64,000 nt of DNA from Iamia sp052038315 (GTDB taxonomy: Bacteria; Actinomycetota; Acidimicrobiia; Acidimicrobiales; Iamiaceae), in contig JBQGCF010000064.1 of NCBI GenBank assembly GCA_052038315.1, positions 1 through 64,000 on the forward strand, written 5' to 3'. A model generated the notes under the pieces. It made no database searches. It was not told the DNA's origin and was given only the letters and a program-made list of their open reading frames with translations. A program made the translations under genes and the position numbers. Shown piece by piece: positions 1-7,737 of this stretch; within the stretch, counting starts at the first letter, position 1; each line of letters starts with the position of its first letter.

Positions 1-946
1 CGCGCCAGGAACGGGTGCCGGGCTCGGGGGTCGGGTCCTTGGCCAGGGCCGGCGGGGGTGGGGGACCGGCGGGGTCGGGGGGCACGGCTCGGCCGGCGGC
101 GATGGCGCCCAGGCTGCGGGCCAGGCTGTCGACGTCGGGCCAGCGCCGCGCCGGGTCCCGGGCCAGGCAGCGCTCGATGATCCGGGCCAGGTCGGGGTCG
201 AGGTCGGGCCGGAGGGTCCGGGGCGCCGGGGGGTCGCCGTGCAGCCGGGCCAGGGCGGTGGCCGCCTCGGTGTCGGCTGCGAACGGCACCCGTCCGCAGA
301 CGGCCTCGTAGAGCACGACGCCGAGGGCGTAGACGTCGGCCCGGCCGTCGACCCGCAGCCCCTCGACCTGCTCCGGGGCCAGGTACTTGGCCGTCCCCAG
401 CATCTGCCCGCCGGTGGTGAGGTCGGCCCCCTCGGCGGCCTTGGCGATGCCGAAGTCGGTGACGACGACCCGCCCGGTCGAGGCGAGCAGGACGTTGGCC
501 GGCTTGATGTCCCGGTGCACGATCCCGGCCCGGTGGGCCACGGCCAGGGCCTCGGCGATGCGGGCGCCGATCCGGGCCGCCTCGGGCTCGTCGAGCCGGC
601 CGCGGTCGAGCTGCTGGCGGAGGGTCTCGCCGTCGACCAGCTCCATGACGATCGCCTCGAGCCCGGGCGCCGAGCAGGTGTCGTAGACCGAGACGACCGA
701 CGGGTGGGTCAGCCGGGCCGCGGCCAGGGCCTCGGCCCGGAACCGGCGGATGAAGGACTCGTCCTCGACCAGGTGCTCGAGCAGGACCTTGACCGCCACC
801 GGCCGCCCCAGCACCTCGTCCTGGGCCTCCCAGACGCGCGCCATGCCCCCGGTGGCGAGGGGGTGGCCGAGGCGGTAGCGCCCGGCGAGGACGGTCCCGG
901 ACCGGGCCGCACCGGGCGCGCCGGTCGACGGCGGGGGGGAGCCCAT
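1..946 (-). CDS. Serine/threonine protein kinase (PknB-like), C-terminus beyond the window
   Basis: Hanks-type kinase that phosphorylates Ser/Thr residues of target proteins. The reverse strand shows a glycine-rich loop, the VAVKVLL lysine near residue 50, the catalytic loop HRDIKPANVLL near residue 140, DFGIAK near residue 165 and an activation loop ending in GTAKYLAPEQ. The kinase fold ends near residue 280 in a Pro-rich stretch that runs off the left edge, so any membrane segment or sensor domain cannot be seen. The ATG at 946 follows a TAGGGT hexamer by 7 bases and has no Shine-Dalgarno, which suggests a leaderless start. The gene is last in a leftward run, downstream of degV. Confidence 0.93.
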   Translation of the reverse strand, partial: MGSPPPSTGAPGAARSGTVLAGRYRLGHPLATGGMARVWEAQDEVLGRPVAVKVLLEHLVEDESFIRRFRAEALAAARLTHPSVVSVYDTCSAPGLEAIVMELVDGETLRQQLDRGRLDEPEAARIGARIAEALAVAHRAGIVHRDIKPANVLLASTGRVVVTDFGIAKAAEGADLTTGGQMLGTAKYLAPEQVEGLRVDGRADVYALGVVLYEAVCGRVPFAADTEAATALARLHGDPPAPRTLRPDLDPDLARIIERCLARDPARRWPDVDSLARSLGAIAAGRAVPPDPAGPPPPPALAKDPTPEPGTRSWR

Positions 947-953
947 CCCGTGG

Positions 954-959
954 ACCCTA
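954..959 (-). promoter_or_regulatory. Putative -10 element of the kinase gene
   Basis: TAGGGT on the minus strand ends 7 bases before the kinase ATG. It matches the TANNNT motif seen at equivalent distance before many genes in this window and implies a leaderless transcript. Confidence 0.5.
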
Positions 960-1012
960 GGGGGAGCCGACCCGCGCCGGGGCGGCACGCAGGGGGAGGG
1001 ATCCCCTGGCGA

Positions 1013-1849
1013 TCAGCCGGCCGAGAGCCAGGTGAGGCCGATCATGCGGGGGCCGCCGTGGGTGCCGATGACCGGGCCGATCGTCGAGCGCCGGAACGAG
1101 TCCCGCGGCACGACCTCGGCGATCACGTCGATGAAGGCGTCGACGTCGGGGGCCCCGCCGTCGCAGACGACGAGCTGCTCGACCGGGCCGGCTGCGACCA
1201 GCCGGTCGCGGATGAAGGCCATCTGCTTCTTCCGGGTGCGGACCTTGCCCGCCTCCTCGACCACGCCGGTGCTGATGTCGATGACCGGCTTGAACGACAG
1301 CATGGTGCCGAGCATGGCCTTGGCCCCGCCGATGCGCCCGCCCTTCCGCAGGTTCTCGAGGGTGTCGAGCCCGCCGAGGATGTGGGTGCGGGGGCGGGCG
1401 TCCTCGATCACCCGGGTGACCTCGTCGGCATCCGCCCCACCGGCCGCGGCCTCGGCGGCCAGGATCAGCTGGGTGCCCAGGCCGGCGGTGATCGACTTGG
1501 AGTCGACGACGCGGACGTCGAGGTCGCCCTCGACGGCCTTGGCCGCGTTCTGGGCCGAGGCCATGGTGGCCGAGAGGGCCGAGGAGATGTTCAGGCAGAT
1601 CACCTGGTCGCCGTCGGCCGCAGCGGCACGGAAGGCCTGCTCGAAGGCACCGGGCGAGGGCGCGGCCGTCTCGGGCAGGCCGTCGAAGGCGGCCATCCGG
1701 CGGTAGAACTCCTCGGCGGACAGGTCCTCGCGGTCGGTCAGCTCCTCCTCGCCGAAGCGGATGGTGAGGGGCACGATCGTGATGCCGTGGGCGTCGACGA
1801 CGTCCTGGGGCAGGTCGCACGAGCTGTCGGTGACGAGGCGGACGCCCAT
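1013..1849 (-). CDS. DegV family fatty-acid-binding protein
   Basis: Soluble fatty-acid-binding protein of the DegV/FakB family, which presents acyl chains to a fatty acid kinase where that partner exists. The N-terminus carries the family signature TDSSCDLP, followed by the expected two-domain length of 278 residues. I chose the ATG at 1849 over one nine codons upstream because GGAGG lies 5-6 bases before it. It sits between the DUF6049-like gene and the kinase in a leftward run. No fatty acid kinase gene (DAK type) is visible nearby. Confidence 0.93.
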   Translation of the reverse strand: MGVRLVTDSSCDLPQDVVDAHGITIVPLTIRFGEEELTDREDLSAEEFYRRMAAFDGLPETAAPSPGAFEQAFRAAAADGDQVICLNISSALSATMASAQNAAKAVEGDLDVRVVDSKSITAGLGTQLILAAEAAAGGADADEVTRVIEDARPRTHILGGLDTLENLRKGGRIGGAKAMLGTMLSFKPVIDISTGVVEEAGKVRTRKKQMAFIRDRLVAAGPVEQLVVCDGGAPDVDAFIDVIAEVVPRDSFRRSTIGPVIGTHGGPRMIGLTWLSAG

Positions 1850-1938
1850 TCGGTTCCTCCGGGGGTCGGACGGCACCGGTGGGCGCCGATCCGGGATCGG
1901 ACCTCGCCCGCCACGCCAGGGTTACGTCGCCGTCGGGG

Positions 1939-3918
1939 TCACGTCGGGACCGGCACCGCCGCCTTGGCCCGGCGCGCCCGCAGGATGTGCCGGGTCCACC
2001 AGACGACGAGGAAGGCGATGGCGCCGACCGAGAGCACGACGCCGATGCCGGGCACCGCGGTCGAGCGCACCGTGTACTTCACCTCGTCGAGGTCGACGAC
2101 CCCGTCGGTGGTGCTGATAGCGATGTCGATGGTGGTGTCGCCGGGCGCCCGGGCGTGGACGGGGATCTCGAGCTGGTTGGTGCCCGGCTGCAGCACCTGC
2201 GTCTCGGGGACGTCGCCGAGGTCCAGCCGGCTGTCGGCGCTGAGCTCGACCCTCACCGTCACCGGGACCTCGAGCTCGTTGAGCAGGGTGAGGGGGACGT
2301 CGCCGTCGCTCGACGTGAGGGTGACGGTCTGGCGGGACGGGGCCCGCACCGCCTGGAAGCGGTCGTCGGTGGTGGCCAGCACCGACTCGACGTAGGCGGA
2401 CCGCTCCTCCTCGTCGAGGTCGGCCGAGCCGGACAGCAGCAGGAGCTGGTCCAGCGAGCCGATCTCGGCGGTGCCCGGTCCGACCAGGCTGGCGTAGGAG
2501 CTGAGCCGGGCCCGGGCCAGCCCCAGGCGCTCGGCGTAGGCGGACAGGTCCTCGGAGAAGGTCACCGGCAGCTCACGGGTGCCGACCGGCGGGACGGTCT
2601 CGAGCAGCTCGGCCAGGGTGGCCGCCCGGGCCGGCGAGAGCGGGTCGTCCAGCACCTGGTCGAGCAGGGCGATGTTGGCCGGGTTGTCGAGCCAGCCGTC
2701 GGCCGGGTCGAGCACGATCCCGTGGGGCCCGTCGGTGGACAGGGCGCGCAGGGCCAGCTCGGCGGCGAAGTCGGCCGACGCCAGCACCGGGTCGTCCCGC
2801 CGGGTCAGGGCCCCGGACAGGACCGGGTCGGGGGCGACGGCCTCCATCGACCGCTCCCCGGTGGTGATGGTGACCGGGCCGGGGACGGGATCGGGGCCCA
2901 GCGCCCCCGAGCCGAGGATCAGGGTGCGCACGCCCACCGGCCACAGCGCGGCGGCGGCCGCCGGGGTGATCCCGGAGCGGGCGTCCCAGGTGCTGCTGTC
3001 GGCCCGGCCGAGGTGCTCGGTGAGGATGGCGTTGCCCCGGTCCCGCTGGCGCGACAGCTCGTCCTGCAGGCCGTGGTCGATCCAGGCCGACAGGGCCACG
3101 TCGACGTAGGGGCCGTCGACCACCTGGCGGGTGCGGGCCACCGTCTGGAGGGCGGCCAGCGTGCTCTCCGCCTCCTCGTCCCGGGCCAGGGCCTCGATCG
3201 ACTCGGGGCGGGGGATCAGGGTCAGGGGCAGGGCCCGGCCCATCGTCAGCCCGTCGGTGAGGTCGTCGACCTGACCGGCCACGCCGGGGTCGGGGTCCGC
3301 CTCGCCCTGGGGGTCGACGGTGGGGCCGTCGCCGATGCGGACGATCGGGGCGACGGTGAGCGGCAGGTCGTCGGCCCCCTCCTCGGTGCCGGAGGGCAGC
3401 CGGACGACGTGCACCACGACCCGGCCCCGCTCGGCGCCGTCGGCGTCGACGACCCGGACGTCGAGCGGGTACACGCCCACCCGCAGGCCCCGCGAGAGGA
3501 ACTGCCAGCCCGGCGAGGATCCGTCCTCGGCGGTCTGGTTGAGGCTCAGGGCGAGGGTGACCCAGCGGGTGCCGTCGGGGCGCACCTCGGTGTTGCGGAC
3601 GGTGACCGGGGGGAAGGCCTCCACGCTGTCGGTCAGGAGGTCGCCGAGGAGCGAGTGCTGGTACTGGTCGCGATCGACCCGGTCGTAGAGCTCGGCCTCG
3701 ACGGTGGCGTCGGCCGGGGCGCCGGAGAGGGCCAGGCGCATGGTCCACATGCCGCCCCGGGTGACGAAGTAGCTCTGGTCGATGGCCCGGATGCCGACGG
3801 CCGCAGGGGCCTGGGCGGCGGGCCGGGGCGCGGCGGGCGCGACGCCGGGGGCGACCAGCCCGGTCAGGGCGGTGACGGCCAGCGCCGCCGCCCACCGGGC
3901 CAGGGGCCCACGGCTCAC
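1939..3918 (-). CDS. DUF6049-like exported, membrane-anchored protein
   Basis: A 659-residue protein with an N-terminal hydrophobic signal of about 30 residues, a long extracytoplasmic region and one C-terminal transmembrane segment ending in a basic RRAK tail. The body lacks recognisable catalytic motifs, and the region before the membrane anchor looks like a beta-sandwich. Size, topology and proximity to the CCA-adding enzyme match the actinobacterial DUF6049 family, which usually lies beside murJ; no murJ is present here. The GTG start forms a GTGA overlap with the stop of the upstream acetyltransferase, so the two are translationally coupled. The function is unknown and the family name rests on overall resemblance. 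Confidence 0.75.
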   Translation of the reverse strand: MSRGPLARWAAALAVTALTGLVAPGVAPAAPRPAAQAPAAVGIRAIDQSYFVTRGGMWTMRLALSGAPADATVEAELYDRVDRDQYQHSLLGDLLTDSVEAFPPVTVRNTEVRPDGTRWVTLALSLNQTAEDGSSPGWQFLSRGLRVGVYPLDVRVVDADGAERGRVVVHVVRLPSGTEEGADDLPLTVAPIVRIGDGPTVDPQGEADPDPGVAGQVDDLTDGLTMGRALPLTLIPRPESIEALARDEEAESTLAALQTVARTRQVVDGPYVDVALSAWIDHGLQDELSRQRDRGNAILTEHLGRADSSTWDARSGITPAAAAALWPVGVRTLILGSGALGPDPVPGPVTITTGERSMEAVAPDPVLSGALTRRDDPVLASADFAAELALRALSTDGPHGIVLDPADGWLDNPANIALLDQVLDDPLSPARAATLAELLETVPPVGTRELPVTFSEDLSAYAERLGLARARLSSYASLVGPGTAEIGSLDQLLLLSGSADLDEEERSAYVESVLATTDDRFQAVRAPSRQTVTLTSSDGDVPLTLLNELEVPVTVRVELSADSRLDLGDVPETQVLQPGTNQLEIPVHARAPGDTTIDIAISTTDGVVDLDEVKYTVRSTAVPGIGVVLSVGAIAFLVVWWTRHILRARRAKAAVPVPT

Positions 3919-4655
3919 GGCGCCAGCGCCAGGGTGAGCACGGTGAGGCCCGAGGGCTCGGGCACGAAGCCCATGCGCCGGTAGAGGGCGTAGGCGCCGT
4001 CGTTGCCCACCTGGGTGTTGACCACCGCCACGCGGACGTGGCGGCGGCGCAGCCAGCGCAGGCCGTCGGCGACCAGCGCCGCGCCCACGCCGCGCCGCCA
4101 GCACTCGGGGTCGACGGCCAGGCGCTGGAGGTAGCCCCGCGCCGCCGAGCGGCCGGTGACGGCGTAGCCGACGACGCCGTCGTCCTCGGCCACCCGGAAG
4201 CGGGCCGAGGCGGTGGCGGCCAGGGCGTCGTCCAACCCACCCCGGTCGAGCCGCCAGAACGGCTCGAAGGCCCGGGCGTCGACGGCCAGGGCGGCCTCGA
4301 CGTCGATGCGCCGGGCCCGGCGCAGGCGGACCGGGCCGGTCACGGCGGGCACCTCGACCAGGTCGTGGCGCAGGAGGTGGAGGCGGTCGTGGACGGTGAA
4401 GCCGGCGTGGGCGAAGGGCTCGCTCTCGCCCTCGGTCAGGGCACCGGTGACCAGACGGCGGAGCCCGGCGTGGGCGGCCCGGTCGACCAGCCCGGCGATC
4501 TCGGCCACCGTCGGCGGCGGCGACCCGGGGCGCACCGTGACCAGGGCGATGTCCTCCCGGCCGCGCCAGGCGACCGTGCGCAGCGACGACGACGGGTGCG
4601 AGCGCCACCGGGCCAGCGGCGGGACCGGGGGCGGTGAGGGGGTGTCGGCGTCCAC
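3915..4655 (-). CDS. GNAT family N-acetyltransferase
   Basis: A 246-residue protein with a C-terminal GNAT domain. The acetyl-CoA pyrophosphate-binding segment reads CWRRGVGAALV, and the end GAYALYRRMGFVPEP is typical of beta-5 to beta-6. The N-terminal 120 residues form a degenerate GNAT-like half. The substrate is unknown. The GTG start lies 9 bases after a TAGGCT hexamer at 4670-4665 on the minus strand, so it is leaderless or nearly so. It overlaps the DUF6049-like gene by four bases and is divergent from the deacetylase gene. Confidence 0.88.
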   Translation of the reverse strand: MDADTPSPPPVPPLARWRSHPSSSLRTVAWRGREDIALVTVRPGSPPPTVAEIAGLVDRAAHAGLRRLVTGALTEGESEPFAHAGFTVHDRLHLLRHDLVEVPAVTGPVRLRRARRIDVEAALAVDARAFEPFWRLDRGGLDDALAATASARFRVAEDDGVVGYAVTGRSAARGYLQRLAVDPECWRRGVGAALVADGLRWLRRRHVRVAVVNTQVGNDGAYALYRRMGFVPEPSGLTVLTLALAP

Positions 4656-4735
4656 GCACCGACGAGCCTACGACCGCCGTCCCGGCCCGACGGAGCGGCG
4701 GGCGGACGGCCGGCGACAACCGGTACCGTCGGTCC
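4656..4735. promoter_or_regulatory. Divergent promoter region
   Basis: An 80-bp gap between divergent genes contains a leftward TAGGCT (4670-4665) and a rightward TACCGT (4724-4729). The rightward hexamer ends exactly 6 bases before the GTG of the deacetylase-like gene. Confidence 0.6.
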
Positions 4736-5749
4736 GTGCCCTCGCTCCTGGTCGCCACCGACCCGCGCTTCGCCGACCACCAGCCCGGCGTCGGCCACCC
4801 CGAGCGCCCGGCCCGGCTCGACGCCGTGGCGCGGGGGATCCGCGAGGCGGGTCTCGACGAGGCCCTCGTCCACGTCGAGCCCCGGCTGGCCACCGACGAC
4901 GACCTGGCCCGGGTCCACGCCCGCCGGCTGGTCGAGGCGCTCGACCGCTTCGACCAGGCGGGTGGCGGCAACATCGACGCCGACACGGCCATGGGCCCGG
5001 GCTCGATGGAGGCGGCCCGGCTGGCTGCCGGCGCCGGCCTGGAGCTGGCCGAGCGGCTGGAGGCGGGGGAGGCCGACACCGGGTTCTGCGCCGTGCGCCC
5101 GCCCGGCCACCACGCCACCAGCACCCGGGCCATGGGCTTCTGCCTGTTCAACAACGTGGCCGTCACCGCCGCCGCCCTGGCCGACCGGGGCGAGAAGGTC
5201 CTGGTCGTCGATTACGACGCCCACCACGGCAACGGCACCGAGGAGGTCTTCTGGCGCGACCCCCGGGTGCTCTACGTCTCGCTCCACGAGTGGCCGCTGT
5301 ACCCGGGCACCGGGGCCTTGGGCGACGTCGGCGCCGGTGACGGCATCGGCGCCACGATCAACGTCCCCCTCCCGGCCGTGGCCACCGGCGACGTCTACCG
5401 CCGGGCCGTGGCCGACCTCGTCGCCCCGGCCGCCGCCGCCCACGGCACCACCTGGCTGCTGGTCTCGGCCGGCTTCGACGCCCACCGGGCCGACCCCCTC
5501 ACCGGGCTCGGCCTGCGGGCCGGCGACTTCGCCGACATCACCGACGACCTGCTCCAGCTGGTCCCCGGCGGGCGCCGCCTCCTCTTCCTGGAGGGGGGCT
5601 ACGACCTCGACGGGCTGGCCGACTCGGTGGGCGCCACCCTGGCCCGGGTCGCCGGGGTCGACCACCGGCCCGAGCCGGCGACCTCGGGGGGACCGGGCGC
5701 CGACGCCGTGGCCGCCGCCGTCGCGGTCCACCACCGGGCCACCTCCTAG
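4736..5749 (+). CDS. Histone deacetylase family (AcuC/HdaH-like) amidohydrolase
   Basis: Zinc-dependent deacetylase fold of the arginase/HDAC superfamily. Its substrates in bacteria are acetyl-lysine proteins, acetylpolyamines or related amides. The active-site series is complete: RPPGHHA (tandem His), DYDAHHGNGT (zinc Asp and His), SAGFDAHRADPL (second zinc Asp) and LEGGYD (catalytic Tyr). The length of 337 residues is normal. The GTG start is set by TACCGT six bases upstream and the lack of a Shine-Dalgarno. The PilT-like gene follows after 17 bases, so the two are probably co-transcribed. Confidence 0.93.
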   Translation: MPSLLVATDPRFADHQPGVGHPERPARLDAVARGIREAGLDEALVHVEPRLATDDDLARVHARRLVEALDRFDQAGGGNIDADTAMGPGSMEAARLAAGAGLELAERLEAGEADTGFCAVRPPGHHATSTRAMGFCLFNNVAVTAAALADRGEKVLVVDYDAHHGNGTEEVFWRDPRVLYVSLHEWPLYPGTGALGDVGAGDGIGATINVPLPAVATGDVYRRAVADLVAPAAAAHGTTWLLVSAGFDAHRADPLTGLGLRAGDFADITDDLLQLVPGGRRLLFLEGGYDLDGLADSVGATLARVAGVDHRPEPATSGGPGADAVAAAVAVHHRATS

Positions 5750-5766
5750 AACGCTCAGGAGTCGAG

Positions 5767-6978
5767 ATGACGGGACCGGATCGCGCCGGCCCCCTCCTCG
5801 GCAGGGCCTCGGAGAGAACCCACCGTCCTGCTGGGTCGCCTCGCCTGTCGGCTCGGCTCCTCAACACTGGGGGCCTCGCGGCCGACGATGACGAGGTGCC
5901 CGATCTGGCCCACCTCCTCCACCACCTGGCCGAGCGCCGCGGCTCCGACCTCATCGTGAAGGTCGGCTCACCGCCCCACGTGCGCGTCGACGGCCACCTC
6001 CAGCCCACCGACATGCCGGCCATGGGCCCGGCCGAGATCGAGAAGGTGCTGACCGAGCTGCTGCCGGTGGCCAAGGCCGAGGAGCTGCTCGAGCGGGGCG
6101 AGGTCGACGTGGCCCACGGCGTGGCCGGCGTCGGCCGCTTCCGGGTCAACGTCTTCCGCCAGCGGGGGTCGCTCAGCCTCGCGATCCGCCGGGTCGTCCC
6201 CGGGGCGCCCGCCATCGCCGATCTCAACCTGCCCGCCTCGGTCGAGAAGCTGGCCATGGAGGACGCCGGCCTGATCGTCGTGGCCGGCCCGGCCGCCTCG
6301 GGCAAGACGACGACGGTCGCCGCCATCCTCGACCACGTCAACGCCACCCGGGCCCGCCACATCGTCACCATCGAGGACCCGATCGAGGTCCTCCTGGCCG
6401 ACAAGCGCTCGCTGGTGAGCCAGCGCGAGATCGGCAGCGACGCGGTGTCCGTCTCCGACGCCCTGCGCCGGGTCGGCCGCCAGAACGCCGACGTGATCTT
6501 CGTCAGCGACATCCCCGACGCGGCCGCCGCCGAGCGGGTCGTGTCCGAGGCCCTCTCCGGCCGCCTCGTCGTGGTCACCATGGCCGCCCTGACCGCGGCC
6601 GAGACGATCTCCCGTCTCGTCGACTTCTACCCGCCGCACCTCCAGCGCCAGGCCCGCTACTCGATCGCCCAGGTCCTGCGGGGCGTCGTCGCCCAGCGGC
6701 TGCTCGACCGGGTCGACGGCCGCGGCCGGGTGCCGGTGGTCGAGATGCTGATCGGCACCCAGAAGATGACCGAGGCCATCGCCCAGGGCGCCGACGAGGC
6801 GACCCTCGAGGCGCTGATGCGCGAGGGCGAGTACCACGGCATGCAGAGCTTCGACCAGGCCCTGCTCAACCTCTACCAGGACTCGGTGATCAGCGTCCGC
6901 GACGCCGTCGCCGCCGCCTCCCGCCCCGAGGACCTCCGCATCGCCATGCAGCACGCCGGCATGGCGGCCGCGTATTGA
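5767..6978 (+). CDS. PilT/VirB11-type ATPase with degenerate catalytic motifs
   Basis: A 403-residue homologue of type IV pilus retraction ATPases. It keeps the N-terminal PAS-like half (GRFRVNVFRQRGSLS), a Walker A GPAASGKTTT near residue 175 and the Asp box IVTIEDPIE. It departs at key places: the Walker B segment normally reading VGEMRD is VSDIPD (residue ~245), and the His box normally reading GTLHTNTA is VTMAALTA, so the catalytic Glu, the Arg and the His are replaced. The ATG has AGGAG about 6 bases upstream. The first 40 residues look unlike the family and are probably disordered. No other pilus gene is visible, so a regulatory or non-canonical role is likely. Confidence 0.85.
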   Translation: MTGPDRAGPLLGRASERTHRPAGSPRLSARLLNTGGLAADDDEVPDLAHLLHHLAERRGSDLIVKVGSPPHVRVDGHLQPTDMPAMGPAEIEKVLTELLPVAKAEELLERGEVDVAHGVAGVGRFRVNVFRQRGSLSLAIRRVVPGAPAIADLNLPASVEKLAMEDAGLIVVAGPAASGKTTTVAAILDHVNATRARHIVTIEDPIEVLLADKRSLVSQREIGSDAVSVSDALRRVGRQNADVIFVSDIPDAAAAERVVSEALSGRLVVVTMAALTAAETISRLVDFYPPHLQRQARYSIAQVLRGVVAQRLLDRVDGRGRVPVVEMLIGTQKMTEAIAQGADEATLEALMREGEYHGMQSFDQALLNLYQDSVISVRDAVAAASRPEDLRIAMQHAGMAAAY

Positions 6979-6990
6979 GTCTCGTCACTC

Positions 6991-7041
6991 GCTCGCTGCG
7001 CTCGCTCCGTTCCTCGAGCTGAAGGCGCTCGCTGCGCTCGC
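6991..7041. repeat. Two copies of a 15-bp dispersed repeat
   Basis: The 15-mer GCTCGCTGCGCTCGC occurs at 6991-7005 and 7027-7041, and its exact reverse complement recurs at 31818-31832 in another intergenic region. The rest of the gap up to 7194 contains short inverted repeats and no convincing gene. Confidence 0.65.
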
Positions 7042-7194
7042 ACTGAACGATCCCAGGATCGGTCGGCTCGTTCCTCGCAGACACGATCCTTCGCCTGGGG
7101 GTGCCCCCCAGACCCCCAGCGCCTGCGGCGGGCGGGCGGCTTCGCTTCGCTCGCGAAAAACCTCCGGGACGCCTCGGGCGTCTGGACTGGTGAC

Positions 7195-7737
7195 ATGAGA
7201 TGGGGACGGGGCGGGACGCCGCCGGACGATCTGGCCGACTTCTACGCCGACCAGTACGACCGGGTGTGGAGCGCGCTCGCCCTGTTCACCGGCGATCGCC
7301 GGCTCGCCGAGGAGCTGGCGCAGGAGGCGTTCGTGAAGACGTGCCAGCACTGGGAGACGGTGCGGGAGATGGAGGCACCGGGGGCGTGGGTCCACCGGGT
7401 CGGCATCAACCTGGCGATCAGCCGGGCCCGCCGGCGACGGACCGAGCTGCGGGTCGTCCAGCAGCACGGGGCCGCCGTGGCCACCGCCGATGCGGCCGAC
7501 GCCGGGCTCGGCGCCGAGGCGGTGCGGGCCGCGGTGGCCGCCTTGCCCGACGACGAGCGGGCGGTCGTCGTCCTGCGGTTCCACGCCGACCTCTCGGTGG
7601 CCGCCACCGCGGCCGCCCTGGGCGTGCCCGAGGGGACGGTCAAGACCCGCTCCCGCCGGGCCCTGGCCCGCCTGCGCGACGCCGGCCTGGACGCAGCCGG
7701 CGACGCCGACGCCGAGCCGGTGGAGGTGGAGCGATGA
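7195..7737 (+). CDS. ECF (SigE-family) RNA polymerase sigma factor
   Basis: Sigma-70 family extracytoplasmic-function factor of 180 residues. Region 2 is at residues 13-80 (DFYADQYDRVW, LAEELAQEAF) and region 4 at about 105-165 (LPDDERAVVVLRF, then the helix-turn-helix VPEGTVKTRSRRAL). It would direct RNA polymerase to a small regulon. Its TGA overlaps the ATG of the next gene (ATGA), the usual arrangement for a sigma factor with its membrane partner. No clear Shine-Dalgarno or TANNNT precedes the ATG, so the start is less certain than most. Confidence 0.93.
   Translation: MRWGRGGTPPDDLADFYADQYDRVWSALALFTGDRRLAEELAQEAFVKTCQHWETVREMEAPGAWVHRVGINLAISRARRRRTELRVVQQHGAAVATADAADAGLGAEAVRAAVAALPDDERAVVVLRFHADLSVAATAAALGVPEGTVKTRSRRALARLRDAGLDAAGDADAEPVEVER

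Noticed and set aside
239..2395. Long open frame on the plus strand opposite the kinase and DegV genes
   Set aside because: It reads through known families in antisense, has no domain pattern and is expected from the very high GC content. Many similar frames (for example 1879-3984, 31333-33711 and 60599-62701) were dropped for the same reason.
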